A stretch of 64,000 nucleotides of DNA, from the NCBI GenBank assembly GCA_963798745.1, contig CAWCUF010000007.1, forward strand, positions 62,001-126,000, in the 5' to 3' direction. This document shows, piece by piece, positions 57,455-64,000 of the stretch. Made by a program: the position numbers and the translations under genes. Position 1 is the first letter of the stretch; every line of letters starts with the position of its first letter. The DNA is from Prado023 sp963798745. Lineage in GTDB: Bacteria; Actinomycetota; Actinomycetes; S36-B12; CAIYMF01. The notes beneath the pieces were generated by a model that ran no database searches, had not been told where the DNA came from, and saw only the letters and a program-made list of their open reading frames with translations.

Positions 57455-58543
57455 ATGAAGACTCGATTGCTCGCTGTGAGTGCCGTCGCGGCGCTGGCCC
57501 TTGCCGGTTGTGGTGAGGCACCCGAGGACAATGCGGCCTCGGGCGCGGCCTCCGGTGGCACGGCTGCAGCTGACTTCCTGGGGTGCATGGTCACCGACCA
57601 AGGCGGTATTGACGATCGTTCCTTCAACGCGTCGGCCTGGGCGGGCCTGCAGGCTGCCGAGCAGAGCCAGGGCATCGAGGTCAAGTACGTGACCAGCAAG
57701 TCCGAGTCGGACTACACGCCCAACGTCAACAGCCTGATCGCCGAGGACTGCGGCATCATCGTGACCGTTGGCTTCTCGTTGGGCGACGCGACCCTCTCCG
57801 GCGCCAACGACAATCCCGACGAGCGGTTCACGATCGTCGACGAGAACCCGACCAACGACGGTGAGCCGGTCGCGAACATCAAGCCCCTGCTGTTCAACAC
57901 AGCGGAGGCCGCCTACCTGGCCGGCTACCTGGCCGCGGGCATGAGTGAGACCGGCACCGTGGGCACCTTCGGCGGCATCAAGCTGCCGACCGTCTCGGTG
58001 TTCATGGACGGCTTCGCCGATGGCGTGGACAAGTACAACGAGGACAAGGGCGCCGACGTCAAGCTGCTGGGCTGGGACAAGGAGAAGCAGGACGGCCTGT
58101 TCGCAGGCAAGTTCGACGACCAGACCGGGGGCAAGAACTTGGCCAGCAACCTGATTCAGCAGGGCGCGGACATCATCATGCCGGTCGCCGGCGGGACCGG
58201 CCTCGGCGCTGCCGCGGCGGCGCAGGAGTCCGATGGCAAGGTCTCGATCGTGTGGGTCGACACCGACGGCTACGAGTCCGCCTCGCAGTACAAGGAAGTC
58301 TTCCTGACCACCGTCGAGAAGGGCATCGCCACCGCTGTGGAGGCGGCCACCGTCGACACCGTTGCCGGCAACTTCGACAACACCCCGTTCATCGGCACCC
58401 TGGCCAATGAGGGCGTGAGCCTGGCCCCGTACCACGACTTCGAGTCGAAGGTCCCGGCTGAGCTGACCGCGGAGGTCGACGCCCTCAAGGCGCAGATCGT
58501 CGACGGCTCGATCACGGTGGAGTCGGCGAACTCGCCGAAGTAG
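57455..58543 (+). CDS. Nucleoside ABC importer, BMP-family lipoprotein
   Basis: 362 residues. GGAGAACC before the ATG. Lipobox A-L-A-G-C about residue 19. BMP pattern: V-T-D-Q-G-G-I-D-D-R-S-F-N, then G-G-I-K-L-P-T-V and M-P-V-A-G-G-T-G. These bind purine or pyrimidine nucleosides. A 15-bp hairpin follows at 58563, so this first gene is probably made in excess over the rest. Confidence 0.9.
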   Translation: MKTRLLAVSAVAALALAGCGEAPEDNAASGAASGGTAAADFLGCMVTDQGGIDDRSFNASAWAGLQAAEQSQGIEVKYVTSKSESDYTPNVNSLIAEDCGIIVTVGFSLGDATLSGANDNPDERFTIVDENPTNDGEPVANIKPLLFNTAEAAYLAGYLAAGMSETGTVGTFGGIKLPTVSVFMDGFADGVDKYNEDKGADVKLLGWDKEKQDGLFAGKFDDQTGGKNLASNLIQQGADIIMPVAGGTGLGAAAAAQESDGKVSIVWVDTDGYESASQYKEVFLTTVEKGIATAVEAATVDTVAGNFDNTPFIGTLANEGVSLAPYHDFESKVPAELTAEVDALKAQIVDGSITVESANSPK

Positions 58544-58562
58544 TCGCGCTCCCGCACTGATC

Positions 58563-58595
58563 GAGGTCCCCTCGCGCATTGCGCGAGGGGACCTC
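58563..58595 (+). terminator. Hairpin between the binding protein and ATPase genes
   Basis: Perfect 15-bp stem GAGGTCCCCTCGCGC and its complement, 3-base loop ATT, 20 bases after the BMP stop. Inside the operon it would limit read-through. Confidence 0.85.
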
Positions 58596-58694
58596 GTGCG
58601 TTGTCCGGGCCAATCGCCGCCTCCGCGCGGCGGCGTGGCAGTCTCGGTCGCTAGGGTGCCGAGCAGGCTTGGTCCGTCGAGCGGAGGTAGCACC

Positions 58695-60355
<1,661 letters not shown>

Positions 60356-60359
<4 letters not shown>

Positions 60360-61552
60360 GCACCACCGAGCTGACCGCCGAGCTCGCCGCCCCCACCCCC
60401 GAGCCGAAGAAGCGCCGGGCCTGGGTCGACCAGACCATCATCTACGTGCTGTCGTTCCTGTTGGCCCTGGTGATCAGCGCCATACTGATCGCGTTCGCCG
60501 ACGACGACGTGCGCGAATCCATGAAGTACTTCTTCTCGCAGCCGACCGACACGCTCTCTGCGGCCTGGGACGCCGTGTGGTCGGCGTACAAGGCGCTGTT
60601 CTCCGGGTCGGTGATCGACTTCAGCGCCTATACGGTGACCGGTGCACTGCGGCCCTTCACCGAGTCGCTGTACACCGCCACCTCCCTGATCTTCGCCGGC
60701 CTCGCGGTCGCGCTGCCGTTCCGGGCGGGCATGTTCAACATCGGCGCGCAGGGCCAGTTGATCGTCGGTGCGATCGTCGCCGGCTACATCGGGTTCACCT
60801 ACGACATGCCGTTCCCGATCCACCTGATCCTGGCCATCATCGGCGGCATGATCGGCGGGGCCATCTGGGGCAGCATCGCGGGCATGCTCAAGGCGCAGAT
60901 GGGTGCCCATGAGGTGATCGTCACGATCATGCTCAACTGGATCGCGATCTACCTGCTGCAGTACCTGCTGACCCTCGACGCGTTCCAGCGGCCGGGCCGC
61001 GACGATCCGCTGAGTTCGCCGGTAGCCGCGTCGGCCCGGCTGCCCAAGATCCTCGGTGATGACTACCGACTCAACCTGGGCTTCATCCTCGCGCTGCTGG
61101 CGGCCTGGTTCATCTGGTGGCTGTTGGAGCGCTCGACGATCGGGTTCGAGTTCCGCGCGGTGGGGGCGAACGCGAGCGCAGCGCGTACGGCGGGAATCAC
61201 CGTCAAGCGTGCACTGACCGGGGTCATGGTGGTCGCCGGTGCCCTGGCCGGCCTTGCCGGGATGAACCAGATCCTGGGCGGATCCACCGAGTACGCACTC
61301 GGCAACGGGATCGCTGGTGATATCGGCTTCGACGCGATCACCGTGGCCCTGCTGGGCAAGAGCAGGCCCGGCGGTGTGGTCGCTGCGGGCATCCTGATGG
61401 GCGCCCTTCGCGCGGGCGGCTCGACGATGCAGGCCGCGACCGGGACGCCGATCGACATCGTGCTCGTCGTCCAATCGTTGATCGTGCTGTTCATCGCCGC
61501 ACCACCGCTGGTGCGCAAGATCTTCCGCCTGCGGGCGCCGAGCCCGGCCTAG
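60356..61552 (+). CDS. Nucleoside ABC importer permease 1 (YufP type)
   Basis: 398 residues. A long N-terminal helix and extracellular loop, then the permease core with F-N-I-G-A-Q-G-Q-L and E-V-I-V-T-I-M-L-N-W-I-A. BPD_transp_2 family. Partner of the permease at 61568. Confidence 0.9.
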
Positions 61553-61567
61553 AAGGAGACGATCGAG

Positions 61568-62851
61568 ATGGCAATCGACACATCCTCCGCACCGGCAGCA
61601 GCCGAGTCCGAGCTCGTCCTTCCGATCTCCTACAAGACCCCCATCGTCATGGGCGTGTTCGGCCTGCTCGCCCTGGTGGTGTTCGGCCTGATGGGCACGT
61701 CTGGACAGAGCACGACCTTCGACCTGACCCTGGGCAGCGCGGCCATCGCCCTGCCGGACCTGGTGGTCCCGTCCATGGCATTCGCACTGGCCATGGCTGT
61801 TGTCTGCCTGGCTCTGGCCGGGTGGGCCGTGGTGTGGGCCCGAGCCCACAAGCCCACCCCCACCTGGGCACTGGCCCTGTTCGGGGTCGCGTTCGTGATG
61901 TCGTTCCTGGCCTGGGTGGCCGCGGGCAAGTCGATCCCGCTGACCGGCCTGCTCCAGGGCACGATCCTGCTCAGCGTCCCGCTCATCTTCGGGGCCCTGT
62001 CCGGGGTGCTCTGCGAGCGCGCGGGCGTGGTCAACATCGCGATCGAGGGTCAGCTGCTCGCTGGGGCGTTCCTCTCGGCCGTGGTCGGGTCGGTGACCAA
62101 CAGCCTGCTGGCCGGGCTGATCGCCGCGGTCGTCGCGGGCCTGCTGGTCGCCCTGATCCTGGCCGTGTTCACGGTCGTCTACTTCGTCGACCAGGTGATC
62201 GTCGGTGTGGTCATCAACACCCTGGTGCTGGGCCTCACCTCGTTCTTCTACTCGGCCGTGCTCTCGGAGAACGTCGAGACCTTCAACAGCCCACCGGTGA
62301 TGCAACGGATCGCGATCCCGCTGTTGTCCGACATCCCGATCATCGGTCCGGTGCTGTTCAACCAGTCGTTGATCGTCTACCTCATGTACCTGATCGCAGC
62401 ACTGGTGCACGTGGCGCTGTTCAAGACCCGCTGGGGGCTGCGGGTCCGGGCCGTGGGTGAGCACCCCAAGGCTGCAGACACCGTGGGCATTGACGTCAAC
62501 AAGCTCCGGTTCCGCAACGTGCTCTACGGTGGCATGGTCGCAGGTCTGGGCGGTGCGTTCTTCACGCTCGGCTCGGTCGGAGCCTTCGGTAAGAACATGA
62601 CTGCCGGCAAGGGGTTCATCGCCCTGGCTGCGATGATCTTCGGACGCTGGTCACCCAAGGGCGCGATTGCCGCGGCCCTGCTCTTCGGCTTCGCCGATCA
62701 GCTGCAGCAGGTCCTGAGCATCATCGGTACCCCGATCCCGAGCCAGTTCATGCTGATGGCCCCGTACCTGGCTACCCTGTTCGCCGTGGCTGGTCTCGTG
62801 GGACGGTCCAGGGCACCGGCCGCGGACGGCATCCCCTACATCAAGTCCTGA
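61568..62851 (+). CDS. Nucleoside ABC importer permease 2 (YufQ type)
   Basis: 427 residues. AAGGAGA lies 8-10 bases before the ATG. Core motifs G-V-V-N-I-A-I-E-G-Q-L-L and Q-V-I-V-G-V-V-I-N-T-L. About 12 helices, of which the first three are extra compared with short members. Followed at 14 bases by cdd. Confidence 0.9.
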   Translation: MAIDTSSAPAAAESELVLPISYKTPIVMGVFGLLALVVFGLMGTSGQSTTFDLTLGSAAIALPDLVVPSMAFALAMAVVCLALAGWAVVWARAHKPTPTWALALFGVAFVMSFLAWVAAGKSIPLTGLLQGTILLSVPLIFGALSGVLCERAGVVNIAIEGQLLAGAFLSAVVGSVTNSLLAGLIAAVVAGLLVALILAVFTVVYFVDQVIVGVVINTLVLGLTSFFYSAVLSENVETFNSPPVMQRIAIPLLSDIPIIGPVLFNQSLIVYLMYLIAALVHVALFKTRWGLRVRAVGEHPKAADTVGIDVNKLRFRNVLYGGMVAGLGGAFFTLGSVGAFGKNMTAGKGFIALAAMIFGRWSPKGAIAAALLFGFADQLQQVLSIIGTPIPSQFMLMAPYLATLFAVAGLVGRSRAPAADGIPYIKS

Positions 62852-62865
62852 TCGCCGGAGCGAGC

Positions 62866-63270
62866 ATGGACGAGGCGATGATCGACTGGACGGCGCTGCG
62901 GGCGGCCGCCGTCGCGCAGTTGGAGCACGCCTATGTGCCCTACTCGGACTTCCCGGTCGGGGTGGCCGGCCTCGTCGACGACGGTCGGGTGGTCACTGGG
63001 TGCAATGTGGAGAACGCTTCCTACGGTCTGACCCTGTGCGCCGAGTGCGGCATGGTCTCCAGCCTGCATGCCTCCGGCGGTGGACGACTGGTGGCGGTCG
63101 TGTGCGTGGACCAGCACGGCGCGGACCTGATGCCCTGTGGCCGCTGCCGACAGCTGCTGTGGGAGCACGGTGGGCCGGCCTGCCTGGTGCACACGACCGA
63201 CGGGGTACGCCCGATGGCCCAGATCCTGCCTGACGCCTTCGACGCCAACGACCTGCGCACCCGCTCCTGA
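62866..63270 (+). CDS. cdd: Cytidine deaminase
   Basis: 134 residues, the tetrameric short form. Zinc and catalytic residues: C-A-E-C (Cys58, Glu60) and P-C-G-R-C-R-Q (Cys91, Cys94); substrate loop N-V-E-N-A-S-Y-G. Converts cytidine and deoxycytidine to uridine forms. Its place behind a nucleoside importer gives a salvage operon. Confidence 0.93.
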   Translation: MDEAMIDWTALRAAAVAQLEHAYVPYSDFPVGVAGLVDDGRVVTGCNVENASYGLTLCAECGMVSSLHASGGGRLVAVVCVDQHGADLMPCGRCRQLLWEHGGPACLVHTTDGVRPMAQILPDAFDANDLRTRS

Positions 63271-63530
63271 ACCGATAGGCGCCCCATGGCCAGCGCCGTG
63301 AGCTACCGACCCCGATGATCTCGCCGTGGCCACCATGGGGACGTTGGCCATGGACGCGGTCCAGGAGCTGCTGGCAAGTTCGGGTTCACCCCGGATGCCG
63401 CGCTGGTCGCCGCCCGGGAGCAACTGGCCCGCCACGGTGGTTGACCCACGGCTCGTGAGCCGGGAGTTCGGCCCGGCATCCGCTCGGCCATGCTGCTGGA
63501 CCTCTTGACCCGCCAGCCCCCAGGGGTCGG
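63271..63530. other. Gap between converging cdd and deoC
   Basis: 260 bp. One plus-strand frame (about 63360-63445) has F-G-F-T-P-D-A-A-L-V-A-A-R-E-Q-L, which looks like the tail of a lost gene, but it could not be assigned. GACCC...GGGTC near 63510-63530 could form a weak hairpin. Confidence 0.35.
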
Positions 63531-64000
63531 TCAGTACCCGTCCTCGGCTGGTCCTGCGGAGTTGGCCGGGACTGCGTCGAGCCCGTCGAGCACGGCCCGG
63601 GTGCCCGACAGACCCAGCCGGGTCGCCCCGGCAGCGACCATCTCCAGTGCCGCGGCTGCAGTCCGCACGCCGCCGCTGGCCTTCACGCCCAGTGTTGGGC
63701 CGACGGTGTTGGCCATCAGCGAGATCGCATGGGCGGTCGCGCCCCCCGAGGGGTGGAACCCGGTGGAGGTCTTGACGAAGTCGGCACCGGCCTCGCTGCT
63801 CACGATGCAGGCGCGCTCGATCTGCTCGTCGGTCAGAGCTGCCGTCTCGAGGATCACCTTGAGCAGCACTCCGTCGGTGGTGGCCCGAACAGCGGCGACC
63901 TCGCTCTCGGTGATCGACCACAGTCCCGCCCGGATCGCGCCGACATCGACCACCATGTCGACCTCGTCGGCGCCGTCGACCACTGCCCGAGCCGCCTCAG
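63531..64000 (-). CDS. deoC: Deoxyribose-phosphate aldolase (5' end beyond the window)
   Basis: About 156 C-terminal codons are present; the start is past the right edge. Reads in frame through V-D-G-A-D-E-V-D-M-V-V, L-L-K-V-I-L-E-T-A (catalytic Lys) and F-V-K-T-S-T-G-F (Schiff-base Lys), then V-K-A-S-G-G-V-R. Splits 2-deoxyribose-5-phosphate from nucleoside breakdown into acetaldehyde and glyceraldehyde-3-phosphate. Functionally it belongs with the nucleoside importer and cdd, though transcribed towards them. Confidence 0.93.
   Translation of the reverse strand, partial: EAARAVVDGADEVDMVVDVGAIRAGLWSITESEVAAVRATTDGVLLKVILETAALTDEQIERACIVSSEAGADFVKTSTGFHPSGGATAHAISLMANTVGPTLGVKASGGVRTAAAALEMVAAGATRLGLSGTRAVLDGLDAVPANSAGPAEDGY

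Overview
The window is high-GC DNA with tightly packed genes, many GTG starts, 4-base ATGA/GTGA overlaps between operon neighbours, and at least nine genes that seem to start directly at the RNA 5' end (a TAnnnT-like -10 box 6-7 bases before the start codon). Together with the gene families present (SdhC-D-A-B, GT87, PadR plus FtsX-type exporter, BMP-type nucleoside importer) this points to an Actinomycetota chromosome. I cannot name the genus. No rRNA, tRNA, CRISPR array or intact transposase was seen.

Layout. 1-5.0 kb is a worn accessory region: a ribbon-helix-helix antitoxin with the first codons of its toxin at the left edge, a frameshifted DUF4287 gene, an MBL-fold hydrolase, a scrambled XRE/MmyB-type regulator, an MFS exporter and a serine-recombinase remnant. 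5.07-13.24 kb is one operon, nuoA-X-H-J-K-L-M-N: the membrane arm of respiratory complex I without any gene for the iron-sulfur/NADH/quinone modules. In their place is one odd protein (X) that looks like eroded NuoB and NuoD pieces joined by a Met-Asp-His-Gly repeat. This is the best candidate in the window for an undescribed system. 13.5-24 kb holds an Orn/Lys/Arg decarboxylase, a secreted subtilase, a tetronate kinase with an erythronate dehydrogenase, an aminoglycoside-kinase-like gene and gene fragments. 23.8-28.1 kb is a PadR regulator with a two-gene ABC exporter.

28.2-32.9 kb is a hexitol locus (mannitol-type PTS, DeoR regulator, divergent SorC regulator) whose dehydrogenase has lost its middle. 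33.4-44.7 kb carries envelope and surface genes: small membrane protein, sugar acetyltransferase, YczE-type protein, RDD protein with 16-residue repeats, sulfotransferase, YegP protein, GH3 lipoprotein, a second lipoprotein, a GT87 membrane glycosyltransferase (frameshifted) and a polar amino-acid ABC importer (permease frameshifted). 45.0-48.95 kb is the fructose operon fruR-fruK-fruA. 49.0-53.8 kb, on the minus strand, holds a D-Ala-D-Ala carboxypeptidase and sdhCDAB. 54.36-55.37 kb is a lone AbiEi/DUF559 gene between two related 46-bp palindromes. 55.7-57.2 kb is a B12-dependent acyl-CoA mutase large subunit. 57.4-64 kb is a nucleoside importer plus cytidine deaminase, facing deoxyribose-phosphate aldolase at the right edge, which together make a nucleoside salvage block.

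Two intergenic repeat families are visible. One is an 80-bp hairpin element at 33091 and, inverted, 44834 (about 75% identical without gaps, with changes that keep the stem). The other is the 46-bp palindrome pair at 54220 and 55491. Several genes carry single frameshifts or internal losses; some could be sequencing or assembly errors, and this is flagged for each.
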